Shown here: piece after piece, positions 1-9,081 of the stretch | How positions within the stretch are numbered: position 1 is the first letter of the stretch | How the letters are laid out: each line of letters opens with the position of its first letter | Assembly (NCBI GenBank): GCA_035296965.1 | Contig: DATGZX010000245.1 | Location: 1 to 46,388 of the forward strand | From: DATGZX01 sp035296965 | GTDB taxonomy: Bacteria > Planctomycetota > Planctomycetia > Gemmatales > Gemmataceae | Direction: 5' to 3' | DNA length: 46,388 nucleotides | The notes under the pieces: model-generated | Database searches by the model: none | Told to the model about the DNA's origin: nothing | What the model saw: only the letters and a program-made list of their open reading frames with translations | Made by a program: the position numbers and the translations under genes

Positions 1-280
1 CGAACTTCTCAGCCGGACCGGATGAGCCGCGCTTTCAGCGGCTCCCTCCAAGTTCCACATCACTTCACGAGCGCTGCCCCGGCAACAAAATGGCCGCCGG
101 CCCGCTCGAAATCCGCGCTAGAATGTGCGAAACTCGAACTAAGCCCGTTGGGCCGGATAGAAAGCGGCGCTGTCGTTTTTTGCTCCCGTTCTGCAAGAAC
201 TTTCCTTATCATCGCAAAGGGGGGCAGCTGGTCCCTGGAGTCTTCAAGCCCTTTGCGCGGGGATCGGGAAGCAGGTATCG
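1..280. other. No supported gene (left edge)
   Basis: Open frames exist on both strands here, but they overlap one another, have no ribosome binding site and show no recognisable motif. The last bases before the kinase start contain a loose purine-rich stretch (GGAAGCAGG) that could serve as its ribosome binding site. I see no other feature. Confidence 0.5.
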
Positions 281-901
281 ATGAAGATCGTTCTGGCCAT
301 TGAAGGGATGGACGGATCGGGCAAGTCCTCACTGGCCCGGTTCATTCAAAGCCTCTGCGAGCAGCACCAGTGCCGCTGCACGGCGATCGGCCGCCGGAGT
401 TGCACAATCAGTCCCGCGGTTGTCAAGCTCACCGAGATTCTCCGCGAGGAAGTACGCAACCTGACACCTCAAGCCGACATCTTCGTGCGCCTGGCCCGCG
501 AGTACCAGCGCGCCCACCTTGCCGCTTCGGCGCCGCGCGGCGTCGTGGTCCTCGATCGGTTCGTGCTAACGATACTCTCCTTGATCCGCATTCACGGTCA
601 GGATGCCGAGTTGCTTACCCCCCTGCTCCGAGAGATCACCATGCGGGCCAATCTGCATGCCACCATCTTTGTGCAATGCCCTTTCGAGACCGCTACCAGT
701 CGGGTGAAGGAGCGCAGGCAGCGGCTACCCTCAGGAAGCAAGAGTGAAATCCTGCTGCGGCGAGTCGCAGGCTACCTGGAAGAGGAATTCCACCGTGGCG
801 CCCTTACGGGCCAGCAATGGCTTGTCGACAATTCCAAGACCCTGTCCGACGGAGAAGATCAGGTGGCGGCCTATTTGCTGCCGTACCTGGTGAAAGATTG
901 A
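281..901 (+). CDS. Thymidylate-kinase-like P-loop nucleotide kinase
   Basis: This 206-residue protein has the thymidylate kinase layout. It has an N-terminal strand, then Walker A GMDGSGKSS (residues 9-17), a DRF motif at residues 92-94 in the place of the dTMP kinase DR(Y/F/H) motif, and an Arg-rich stretch near residues 145-155 (KERRQRLPSGSK) where the LID lies. Family members transfer the ATP phosphate to dTMP in the cytoplasm, and the length is normal for the family. The ATG at 281 follows a GGAAGCAGG stretch at about 269. The gene stands alone, with a palindromic element 60 bases downstream. Because planctomycetes carry several divergent P-loop kinases, it may be a paralogue with another substrate rather than the housekeeping enzyme. 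The family fold is well supported; the exact substrate is inferred. Confidence 0.8.
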   Translation: MKIVLAIEGMDGSGKSSLARFIQSLCEQHQCRCTAIGRRSCTISPAVVKLTEILREEVRNLTPQADIFVRLAREYQRAHLAASAPRGVVVLDRFVLTILSLIRIHGQDAELLTPLLREITMRANLHATIFVQCPFETATSRVKERRQRLPSGSKSEILLRRVAGYLEEEFHRGALTGQQWLVDNSKTLSDGEDQVAAYLLPYLVKD

Positions 902-961
902 GCGCGCCCTGTAAGCTCGCCTGGCGAAACAAGATCTTCAAATCCAGCCAGTTGCTTAGCT

Positions 962-1053
962 AAATGACCGTGTGCAAATCGGCTCACACCTAGCCCGAAG
1001 CGTTAGCGAGGTCCTCGCTGACGCTTCGGGCTAGTATCAGCGGAATCGTGCAC
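962..1053 (+). repeat. Palindromic intergenic element, family 1, copy 1
   Basis: The element runs from AAATGACCGTGTGC to GAATCGTGCAC. Its core is a 20-base arm at 991-1010, loop GTC, and second arm at 1014-1033. One position is not Watson-Crick, and it pairs as U-G when the plus strand is read as RNA. The outer ends also form an imperfect inverted repeat. Other copies lie at 35220-35310 and 43906-43990. This copy is 60 bases past the kinase stop, so it could act as a 3' hairpin of that transcript. Confidence 0.85.
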
Positions 1054-1300
1054 GATGAGGTAAAATTTCTCGCCTGAGAAGCGATTTATTGAATTTCTGG
1101 TCTTGACCCGTGCCGCCTCTCAAGTTATGGTCCCGCCGCTTTCAGCCCCTAACTTTAGCGAAACCGAACCAGGCGGGTTTCCGGTCGCCGCCTTGAGGGG
1201 GGCGTTCGGACGTAAAGCCGTGCCGGATGCATGACAGGGCATCGGGCCGTGGAATTTGGGAGAACCGGCGTCCAAGGCCGGCTGGGGGGTCGGACGGGGA

Positions 1301-1307
1301 AAGGAGG
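1301..1307 (+). promoter_or_regulatory. Ribosome binding site that sets the secretin start
   Basis: AAGGAGG lies five bases before the GTG at 1313. The in-frame upstream TTG at 1256 has no comparable site, and the protein from GTG begins with a clean signal peptide. I therefore place the start at 1313. Confidence 0.75.
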
Positions 1308-1312
1308 CCAGG

Positions 1313-4300
1313 GTGGCTAGGGCATCGATAGTGGCATGGATGGGTGTTGTGGTGGTGACAGCGCTGGCGCCCATTGGGGTCAGCGCGCAGGTTTCGGCAC
1401 CGACCGGTTCGCCCGGGGCGGCCGATGATTCGCAAGCCAGGCCGTCCCGCGTCCATGTTGCGTTCCACTCGGCGATAGACAGCTATCGGCGCGGCGACTA
1501 CGAACTTGCGGCGATCTATTTCCAGCAGGCGCAAGCCGGCCAGGAGGATGTGACGCCTGCGGAACGCAAGGAGATGACCAGCTGGCTTCAGCTCAACAGC
1601 ACGGCGCTGCAAGCCCGGCGCGACGGTGCAAACCAGCTCCGCCAGGCCGAACAGGCGTTCCGCCAAGGCCGCACGCAGGATGCCGTCAACCTCCTGAAGG
1701 GCGTTTCCAGGAATCAGCAGTTCCTGGCTGGCGCCGACAAGCAACGCCTCCAGGTGCTCAACGAGCAGTTGCAGCCGCTCAATGCCGGCAGCACTGCCAA
1801 GGCGGCTACCGGCGACGCGGCCATTTTGACGCAGGCCCGCACGAAACTGAAGCAAGCGCGTCTCTTGCTGTCGCGTGGCGACTTGGTGCCGGCCCAGGCA
1901 TTGGCCATGGAGGCCGATCGGCTGGGGGCCACCTACACTCCCGGCGAAGACACCCCCCAGAAGCTGCTCAATGATATCAAGGCGCGCCAGGCTGTGGCCA
2001 AGACGACCGATCCGAATCGCCTGCTGGAGGCCGCCCGGACCGCTCTCAAACGGGGCGATCTCGACGAGGCCCAACGCCTGGCCATGGAAGCGGACAAGTA
2101 TCGCTCGTTCTGGAGTTCGATGCAGATCTGGAGCGACAGCCCCTCCAAGGTGCTGAAGGACATTCAAACGGCGCGCGTAAATGCAAACGTCCACAGCAGC
2201 GCCACCGTGAAGGTAGACGCCTACAAGCCGTCTGCCGATGGGACAACGTCCACGACGCCTGACCATTCCCAGTCGCCCGGCGACAATACGGCCATCGCAC
2301 GCCAGTTGCTCAAGGAAGCTCACAAGGCTCTGGATGCCGGCGACGTGGCCCGCGCCAAGCAGCTGACCGAACGAGCCCGCGGCTTGAAGCCGCAGTTGAA
2401 CTGGTGGGAAGACACGCCCGATAAACTGCTGGCCGAGATTCGCCGCGTTGAAGGCAGCAAGCAGACCACGAAGCCCAAGGATAGCGTCGCGGTGGACAAC
2501 AACCCGCCCGATGCGCGCCTTCTTCTGAAGCAAGCCCGCGAGCTGTATGAAGCCGGGAAGCTCGACGAAGCCGAGAAGCTGGCCATGCGCGCCGCTGCCG
2601 TGAAGTCGGTGACCTGGGGTCTTTTCGAAGGTTCTCCTGACAAACTCCTGACGGACATTCACAAGGCCCGCGTCAAACGGGACCAGGAAGAATCTGTTCG
2701 CGTGCTGGAGGAAGCACGGAAACTGTACGCTCAGGGCAAACTGAAAGAAGCCGAAGCGCTCGCTCATCGGGCGGAGCGGCTGCACGGTCCCTATAGCCTG
2801 TGGGATCTGAGCGACCGTCCGCAGAAACTCATTGCCGAGATCGATGCCGCCAAGGCAAAGAGCCGTGAGGCCAAGCTGCCTCCTCTGCCCGCTGACCTAG
2901 CGAAGAAGAACGCGGAGAAGCCGGCCGACAGCGCGGGCGTTCTGGCAGTGTCCAAGAACAATGTCATGCCGCCTCCGGTTTGGCCGAACAACGCCCAATC
3001 GAAAACTGATGATACTCCGGTCGCTACCGCGAGCGCAGCGTTGCCGATCATGCCTCCTACCATGCCTTCGCTGGCCAACGGCAGCAAGGAACAGGCCCGG
3101 CTGCTCTTGCTCCAGGCCCGGCAGTGCCAGAAGGAAGGCCGTCTGCTCGAAGCCCGGCAGAAGGCCCTGGAAGCTCAACGGGTGGGCGCTACCTTCGGAT
3201 CCAACGAAGACACTCCGGAACTGGCCTTGCTGGCAGTTTCTGCCCTTTGCCAGAAACGGATCGACACTCTCGTTCAGCAAGCGACCGAATATGCCACGAC
3301 TTTGGATCGAGATCCCAGTCGTTGCCAGCGCGCCGAAGCCAACCTGATGCAAGCTCGGCAGTTGGCAATGGCATGCGGCTTCGATACGCAGGCGGTCGAC
3401 ATGAAACTGAGCTGGGTGCACCAGATGCAAGCGAAGAACTCTGCTGGATCGACGTTCGCGCAAGCCCCGGCGCTCCCAAGTCTGTCGCAGTCGATCGCTG
3501 CACCGGGCATGGCATCGCAGCAACAGCAGGGTCAGAAGCTTCTGAACGATTCGCGTATGGAACTCCGGGCCGGCCAAACGTCGAACGCACGCCGGCTGGC
3601 GGAAGAAGCCTTCAGTCCTCAGTTCGGCGTCCAGAACGAAGCTACTCAGCTCCTGCGCTCGATCGATGCCGAGGAGTACAACCAGAAGATCCTGGCAGCG
3701 GATCACGCTTTCGATGCCGGCCAGGCAGCTTTCCAGCGGCGTGAATACAACCAGGCTGGCACGATGTTCCGCACGATTGATCCTCATCTCCTGAGCACGG
3801 ACAAACAGGCCAGGCTTAAGGAGTACATGCTCACGCCGGAGTTGCAGCCGAGCGCGATTGCCCAGGTCGGCATGAGATCGACTAGCTGGGAAACCGACAA
3901 CACGCACACAAGGAACCAGAGCAGCGATCCGGTGGGGACGCGCACGGCGACCGACGCGGACTTCGCGCAGCAGGTCAAGGCCATGCAAGAGGTCAGGTTC
4001 CAGAAGCTGCGTGAGGACGGCCTGCAGGTCCAGAGCGAAGCCACCAAGCTCTTCCAGGCCGGCCAGACCGATCGTGCCCTGGAAATCCTGGGTGATTACC
4101 GGGCGACTCTGACCGACGGCGGCATCGACTCCGAACACGTGGCCATCCTGCGCCGGCAGGTGGATGCGCGCATCGCCCAGTACCGGACGCTCAAGGCTCA
4201 GCGCGACCTCGAGAGCATGCAGGCCAATGCCGCGCATGCCGGCGACCTGAGTCGGTCGAAGCTTGCCCAGCAGGAAGAAGAGAAAAAGAAAGAGATCAGC

Positions 4301-6391
4301 AAGCTGATGGTGGAATTCAAGACCTTGTTCAAAGAGGCCAAATATGAACAGGCCGAGGTCGTGGCCATGCGTGCCAAGGAGCTGGACCCGGATGATCCGG
4401 GCATCGGCGCCGCCGTCTACACGGCACGCATGCAGAGGAACCTCACGCAGTACAACACGAACAAGCAGCGTAGAGAGGACATGTTTGTCAACGAGCTCAA
4501 CGAGGCTGAGAATCCTGGTCAACTCACCAGCGCCGACCATCCGCTGGTTATCGATCCGAAGAGAATGGAGATCGCCAACAAGCGCAAACCATTCGATTTC
4601 ACGAGTCTCAACAAGCCCAAGAGCGAGCGGGAGAGTGAGATTTATCGGAAGCTCGACATGCCGATCACGCCCATGGATTTCAAGGATACGCCTCTGCGGA
4701 CGATTCTCGACGATCTGGGAGGCTGGACCGGGATCAACATCGTTGCCGACGAGCCCGCGCTGATCGAAAACGGCATCGGCCTGGACAAGCCGATGACGAT
4801 GAAGCTGGAAAATATCGCGCTGAAATCCGCGCTCAATCTCCTGCTTCACCAGGCGCACCTGACGTACGTCGTCAAGGATGAGGTGCTCAACGTTACCACC
4901 GAAGAGCACGCCCGCGGCAAATTGGTGAACCAGATCCACCCAGTGCTGGACCTGGTCATCCCTGTCGATGACTCGGAGCCGAACTTCGATCCGCTCAAAG
5001 CAGCGATGGTTCAAGGGGCGACGCCCGGCTCCAACGTGAAGTTCAATGCCGCGACGCCCTACCAGGGCATGAACTCGCTGCCCGGCGGCCAGACCGTAAG
5101 TCAGAACCAGACCATGAACAGCACGGCCGGCATGGCAAGTTCGGGCAATGGGCTGACTGTCACCAAGCAAAATGCGAAGGGAACTATCGAAGAGGTCCTG
5201 ATCCGGCTGATCGAGAACACGATTCAGCCTCAGAGCTGGGCCAGCTTGGGTGGTCAGGGCACGATCATGTTCTACCCCATGGGCATGGCTCTGGTCATCA
5301 ACCAGACGCCGGACATCCAGGAACAGGTCGCGGAGCTGCTGCAGGCGCTCAGGCGGCTGCAGGACCAGGAAGTCTCGGTCGAGGTCCGCTTCATCACGCT
5401 GGCCGAATCGTTCTACGAACGGATCGGCGTGGACTTCAACATCAACATTCGCAATAACCAGAGCAAGTACGCTTCACAGCTCGTATCGCAGCAGTTCCAA
5501 CCCTTCGGGGCCATCAACGCCTTTTCGCCGAGCAACTTCATCACCGGCTTGACGCAAGCCGGAGCGACCGGAAACTCGTCGTCGCCAGGTCTCGCCTTTA
5601 CGCAGGACCTGGGAATCCCGATCAACAATTCGAGCTTCAACATGGCGGTCCCGCCGTTCGGTGCCTATCCGAACATTCCGGGAGGCAACGGCGGCATTTC
5701 GCTCGGCCTTGCCTTCTTGAGCGACATCGAAGTCTACATGTTCATGGAAGCCGCCCAGGGCGACCAGCGAACCAACGTCATGCAAGCGCCCAAGCTGACG
5801 CTGTTCAACGGTCAGACGTCGACCCTGACCGTCACCGATCAGCAGTTCTTTGTGACCAGCGTTGCCGCCGTGCAGGTCGGCGGCCAGGTGGTCTTCATAC
5901 CCGCCAATACGCCGCTGCCCACGGCTGGCGTGAACTTCGCGATCAGCGCCGTCATCTCGGCCGACCGTCGCTTTGTCCGCATGAGCTTGCCGCTCAACCT
6001 GACCAACATTGCCTCGGCCAACGTCCAGCTCTTCCCGATCACGACGTTCATTACGCCGATTCTGGAAGGCGGTGCGGTAGGCCAGCCGGTTCCGTTCACG
6101 CAGTTCTTGCAGCAGCCGGCCTTCAGCACCATCACCGTAAGTACCACCGTCAACGTTCCGGACGGCGGCACCGTGGTGCTGGGTGGTTTGAAGCGCCTGT
6201 CGGAAGGCCGCAACGAGTTTGGACCGCCCATCTTGAGCAAGATCCCGTATCTCGATCGGCTCTTCAAGAACGTCGGCTATGGCCGTGAAACCGAGAGCCT
6301 CATGATCATGGTCACGCCCCGGATCATCATCAATGAGGAAGAAGAGCGGCGCCAGGTGCCCGGCCTCGAGGCGTCCCAGGGTGGTCAGTGA
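1313..6391 (+). CDS. Secretin-like outer-membrane channel protein with long repeat-rich N-terminus
   Basis: From the GTG start the protein has 1692 residues. It opens with a signal peptide (hydrophobic VVVVTALAPIGVSA, then Q). The region up to about base 4600 holds at least six related helical repeats of about 45 residues, seen near bases 1835, 2035, 2310, 2515, 2705 and 3100. Each has an AxxLxxxGxLxxAxxLAxxA core and ends in a W/EDxPxKLLxDI-like segment, suggesting TPR-like scaffolds. A short secretin N-domain follows at about 4660-4915 and a NolW-like domain at about 5185-5360. The C-terminal secretin domain has VPDGGTVVLGGL and LSKIPYLDRLFKN, with a closing MIMVTPRIII. Secretins form outer-membrane rings for type II/III secretion or type IV pili. 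No other secretion genes are adjacent, and the protein is about twice the usual length. The secretin call is firm; the transported substrate is unknown. Confidence 0.9.
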   Translation: MARASIVAWMGVVVVTALAPIGVSAQVSAPTGSPGAADDSQARPSRVHVAFHSAIDSYRRGDYELAAIYFQQAQAGQEDVTPAERKEMTSWLQLNSTALQARRDGANQLRQAEQAFRQGRTQDAVNLLKGVSRNQQFLAGADKQRLQVLNEQLQPLNAGSTAKAATGDAAILTQARTKLKQARLLLSRGDLVPAQALAMEADRLGATYTPGEDTPQKLLNDIKARQAVAKTTDPNRLLEAARTALKRGDLDEAQRLAMEADKYRSFWSSMQIWSDSPSKVLKDIQTARVNANVHSSATVKVDAYKPSADGTTSTTPDHSQSPGDNTAIARQLLKEAHKALDAGDVARAKQLTERARGLKPQLNWWEDTPDKLLAEIRRVEGSKQTTKPKDSVAVDNNPPDARLLLKQARELYEAGKLDEAEKLAMRAAAVKSVTWGLFEGSPDKLLTDIHKARVKRDQEESVRVLEEARKLYAQGKLKEAEALAHRAERLHGPYSLWDLSDRPQKLIAEIDAAKAKSREAKLPPLPADLAKKNAEKPADSAGVLAVSKNNVMPPPVWPNNAQSKTDDTPVATASAALPIMPPTMPSLANGSKEQARLLLLQARQCQKEGRLLEARQKALEAQRVGATFGSNEDTPELALLAVSALCQKRIDTLVQQATEYATTLDRDPSRCQRAEANLMQARQLAMACGFDTQAVDMKLSWVHQMQAKNSAGSTFAQAPALPSLSQSIAAPGMASQQQQGQKLLNDSRMELRAGQTSNARRLAEEAFSPQFGVQNEATQLLRSIDAEEYNQKILAADHAFDAGQAAFQRREYNQAGTMFRTIDPHLLSTDKQARLKEYMLTPELQPSAIAQVGMRSTSWETDNTHTRNQSSDPVGTRTATDADFAQQVKAMQEVRFQKLREDGLQVQSEATKLFQAGQTDRALEILGDYRATLTDGGIDSEHVAILRRQVDARIAQYRTLKAQRDLESMQANAAHAGDLSRSKLAQQEEEKKKEISKLMVEFKTLFKEAKYEQAEVVAMRAKELDPDDPGIGAAVYTARMQRNLTQYNTNKQRREDMFVNELNEAENPGQLTSADHPLVIDPKRMEIANKRKPFDFTSLNKPKSERESEIYRKLDMPITPMDFKDTPLRTILDDLGGWTGINIVADEPALIENGIGLDKPMTMKLENIALKSALNLLLHQAHLTYVVKDEVLNVTTEEHARGKLVNQIHPVLDLVIPVDDSEPNFDPLKAAMVQGATPGSNVKFNAATPYQGMNSLPGGQTVSQNQTMNSTAGMASSGNGLTVTKQNAKGTIEEVLIRLIENTIQPQSWASLGGQGTIMFYPMGMALVINQTPDIQEQVAELLQALRRLQDQEVSVEVRFITLAESFYERIGVDFNINIRNNQSKYASQLVSQQFQPFGAINAFSPSNFITGLTQAGATGNSSSPGLAFTQDLGIPINNSSFNMAVPPFGAYPNIPGGNGGISLGLAFLSDIEVYMFMEAAQGDQRTNVMQAPKLTLFNGQTSTLTVTDQQFFVTSVAAVQVGGQVVFIPANTPLPTAGVNFAISAVISADRRFVRMSLPLNLTNIASANVQLFPITTFITPILEGGAVGQPVPFTQFLQQPAFSTITVSTTVNVPDGGTVVLGGLKRLSEGRNEFGPPILSKIPYLDRLFKNVGYGRETESLMIMVTPRIIINEEEERRQVPGLEASQGGQ

Positions 6392-6441
6392 GCCGCCCGC
6401 AGGCAGCCTGCTGACACATTGACAAGCTGATAGAACGATTC

Positions 6442-6482
6442 AGGGGGAAGGAGCTTGGTTTCTTCCCCCTCTTTCGTTTTTT
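6442..6482 (+). terminator. Rho-independent terminator after the secretin gene
   Basis: A perfect stem AGGGGGAAG (6442-6450) / CTTCCCCCT (6462-6470) with an 11-base loop is followed by CTTTCGTTTTTT. It starts 51 bases after the secretin stop and is the clearest intrinsic terminator in the window. Confidence 0.85.
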
Positions 6483-6762
6483 GGCCCTGCTGTTCCTTTA
6501 CTGGGTGCATTCCCGTTTCGGTTGGTTCGTTTTTCGTTTAACCGCGAGCCAGCGGCGAGCGCGTGAACAGACAGGATCCGGTCCCCTTCTGTTGACGCGC
6601 TCCCCTCCGGGTCGCGGTTTTTTGGCCCTGCTGTTCTTTTACTGGGTGCATTCCCGTTTCGGTTGGTTCGTTTTTCGTTTAACCACGAGCCAGCGGCGAG
6701 CGCGTGAACAGACAGGATCCGGTCCCCTTCTGTTGACGCGCTCCCCTCCGGGTCGCGGTTAA
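6481..6762 (+). repeat. Tandem duplication of a 141-base palindromic element
   Basis: Two copies with a period of 141 bases (starting at 6481 and 6622) differ at very few positions. Each contains CGTTTAACCRCGAGCCAGCG, and the second ends GGTCGCGGTTAAACG, so the right half pairs with the left as an inverted repeat. Long open frames cross the repeat on both strands only because the unit length is a multiple of three. I do not regard them as genes. Confidence 0.85.
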
Positions 6763-6928
6763 ACGATTTTTCGGACACTACAGAAACGAGAATGCACTCT
6801 CTTTTTACACTCCCTGTTGCTGTGCAGATCGGTTACTGTTGAGTCGTCGCCATGACGGCGACTGCCTCATGTCCTCGGGCCTTGCTCCCCCCGCGGACTT
6901 TCAAATAATGCGAGCGGCAGCGCTTGTT

Positions 6929-7089
6929 CTCCCCTCGCCCCGGTACTCCGAGGCGAGGGGTCGGGGGTGAGGGGTCTTGGCCGGGGATCGTTCGTCCCCC
7001 TCCCCCCCGACCCCTCTCGCCTGAAGCGGGGGCGAGGGGAGATTATTACCTGCCCCTCGCCCAAGAGCCTACCCCGCCGCGGGGAGGGC
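6929..7089. repeat. CCCCTC/GAGGGG palindromic element, family 4, copy 1
   Basis: G-rich and C-rich blocks alternate (CCCCTCGCC, GGCGAGGGG, GGGGGTGAGGGG, CCCGACCCCTCTCGCC, GGGGGCGAGGGG), giving several nested inverted repeats. A similar element lies at 36811-36930. It immediately precedes the permease start, so it would fall in its leader RNA. Confidence 0.75.
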
Positions 7090-7101
7090 AGGAAGAATCC
7101 C

Positions 7102-9081
7102 ATGCTCCGCATCATGGCCCTCTTAGCGGGTCCGATCTTTGCCAAGGAAATGGTGGAGCTGGCCCGGCGCAAGCGCTACTACTTCAACCGCGTGCTCTAC
7201 GGTCTGGTACTGCTTTTCGCGCTGTTCATTGTCTACGAAAGCTTCAGCTGGCGGCTCGCGATGGGAAGGGCGTCCATCCGCATGATGGCGGAGATAGCCC
7301 ACAGCCTGTTTATGGCCGTCGCCAACGTGCAGTATTGGGCGGTTTACCTCCTTTGTCCTTTATTCCTGGCCGGTGTGATCTGCAGCGAGCGCGAGGAACG
7401 GACCCTGGAGCTGCTGTTCACAACCAGGCTGACAGATCGCGAGATCGTACTGGGCAAACTCGGCAGCAGGATCGCGGTATTCTCCCTGCTCATTCTGTGT
7501 GGTCTCCCCGTCATGAGTCTGGTCATGTTTTTCGGCGGAATCGACCCGAACGCGCTGTGGCGCATGCTGGCGGTCACGCTACTGGCGATTCTCTACACCA
7601 GCGCCCACGCTATTTATTTCTCTGCAGTCACGAAGGGCGCTATGGGTGCTGTGGTTCGAACCTATTGGTGGATGGCACTCTGGCTATTTGGCGTGCCGTT
7701 GTTGGCCATGATCCCCCTGGCGACCATACGGTCGACATGGGCGATATACCAAGTAATGACGGGGATACTGTTCCTCAATCCGATAGGCCCCTACATAGTC
7801 GTGATCGTTCCGGACGCTTATACAGCCGTAGAGAAAAACCTGGGCCCTTGGTTTTTTCCCTTCACATTTGTGGCGCCCACGTCGTGGTCATTGTTTCTCA
7901 TCTGGCGGGCCGTGCGCCGTGTGCGTCTGGACCCTACCATTCTCGGCTTGCTGGTCGAGAAGAGTTCCATGTTCTCGGGCGTGCGCGCCCTCCGTCGACA
8001 GTGGAAAGAGTGGCGGGCGGCCCGGCGGCGGGCCAAGGCCGAGAGGATCTGGTACGTACTGAGGGTGGTAAACCCTTTGTGGCTGCGTTCTCGGATCGCC
8101 AGGGTGTACGATCGCGAGGGGGTGGTCGGCCGCATTCAATTTGCGGCGTGGCTCGTTGCTGGTTTCTTCATTCTCGTACTCGCAGTCTTCCAGACCCGTG
8201 AACTAGGGCGGAGAGGCTGCGCCACCACCTTCCTGGTGCCTACATGGATTGTGGTGGCAGTACTGGTGGCAATCGTATCAGGCAGCAGCCTGGTGGGAGA
8301 CCGGCGTCGCGGCTTCCTCGATCTGGTCTTGTTGACGCCTCTCACACCAAGCGAGATCGTGCACGGGACCTTCTTCTCGATCTGGGAGCATTTGCGCCGC
8401 ATTTACTGGCTGCCCTGGGCGATCGGTATTTTCTTCTGTTTGACGGGTTCGACTTACTTGCCGGGCCTCCTGGCATCTATGTTGACGGCTACTCTTTTTG
8501 GGGCCGTACTCATCCTGCACGGCATCGCCTGTTCGTTGACCGCCAAAACCGCTCCCGGCGCCCTGGTGCCCACATTCGCGCTGCCGCTACTCATGATCGT
8601 GGGTCTTATGTTCCTTCTCCCGATTTTCAGGGGAGCGGCGCGCCCTGCCCTCTGGGTGCTGGCTCCTCTCGCACTTGGCGGCTGCTGGTTCTGGGTTCGC
8701 CGCCGCACAACGCCGGCGGCTGTGGGCTGCTTTTTTGTCGCCGTCCACCTCATGCTCATTACACTGGCAACGTGCTGGGTCGGGTCCTCCAACCGCGAGT
8801 TGCCGATTTTGGCGATCAATCCCGGCTTCTTGACCGTGATCGCGCTCGATGCCTCTAGCCCATCTTGGTTTCTCCAGGACGCGGCCCACTCCCCGGGCAT
8901 CTATCTTTGTTACTGGGGGGCACTGGTCGTTAATTTCATCTGGGCGCGCTGGTGGTTGGTTCGCCACTTCGAACGGCTGGTGGAGCGGCCCCGTCGCGCC
9001 GCAAAACAAACGCTTGCCTCTGCTGAGCAGTTTTTCCCTGCAGCCCGGCAGCCAGCGTCGCGTTCGCCTCTCGTCCAGTGA
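7102..9081 (+). CDS. ABC-2 type transporter permease, two-lobed membrane protein
   Basis: I place the start at ATG 7102, preceded by AGGAAG; the upstream open frame only translates the G-rich repeat. The 659-residue protein has about fourteen hydrophobic segments in two halves. Each half carries the loop typical of ABC-2 permeases: EREERTLELLFTTRLTDREI in the first and GDRRRGFLDLVLLTPLTPSE in the second. The two lobes may thus come from an internal duplication or fusion. A cytoplasmic Arg-rich linker at about bases 7980-8060 separates them. Such permeases pair with an ATPase to export drugs, lipids or polysaccharide, or to serve gliding-type machinery, but no ATPase lies next to it here. The final residues are hydrophilic and Ala/Arg-rich. 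The class is well supported and the substrate unknown. Confidence 0.85.
   Translation: MLRIMALLAGPIFAKEMVELARRKRYYFNRVLYGLVLLFALFIVYESFSWRLAMGRASIRMMAEIAHSLFMAVANVQYWAVYLLCPLFLAGVICSEREERTLELLFTTRLTDREIVLGKLGSRIAVFSLLILCGLPVMSLVMFFGGIDPNALWRMLAVTLLAILYTSAHAIYFSAVTKGAMGAVVRTYWWMALWLFGVPLLAMIPLATIRSTWAIYQVMTGILFLNPIGPYIVVIVPDAYTAVEKNLGPWFFPFTFVAPTSWSLFLIWRAVRRVRLDPTILGLLVEKSSMFSGVRALRRQWKEWRAARRRAKAERIWYVLRVVNPLWLRSRIARVYDREGVVGRIQFAAWLVAGFFILVLAVFQTRELGRRGCATTFLVPTWIVVAVLVAIVSGSSLVGDRRRGFLDLVLLTPLTPSEIVHGTFFSIWEHLRRIYWLPWAIGIFFCLTGSTYLPGLLASMLTATLFGAVLILHGIACSLTAKTAPGALVPTFALPLLMIVGLMFLLPIFRGAARPALWVLAPLALGGCWFWVRRRTTPAAVGCFFVAVHLMLITLATCWVGSSNRELPILAINPGFLTVIALDASSPSWFLQDAAHSPGIYLCYWGALVVNFIWARWWLVRHFERLVERPRRAAKQTLASAEQFFPAARQPASRSPLVQ

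Noticed and set aside
1142..2785. 547-residue minus-strand frame opposite the secretin gene
   Set aside because: It lacks any recognised domain and mirrors the codon pattern of the real gene on the other strand.
2897..5170. 757-residue minus-strand frame opposite the secretin gene
   Set aside because: It is antisense to clear secretin-coding sequence and has low-complexity His/Gly/Arg composition.
6440..6778. Frames crossing the tandem palindromes on both strands
   Set aside because: They repeat the same peptide because the unit is a multiple of three; there is no sign of selection as protein.
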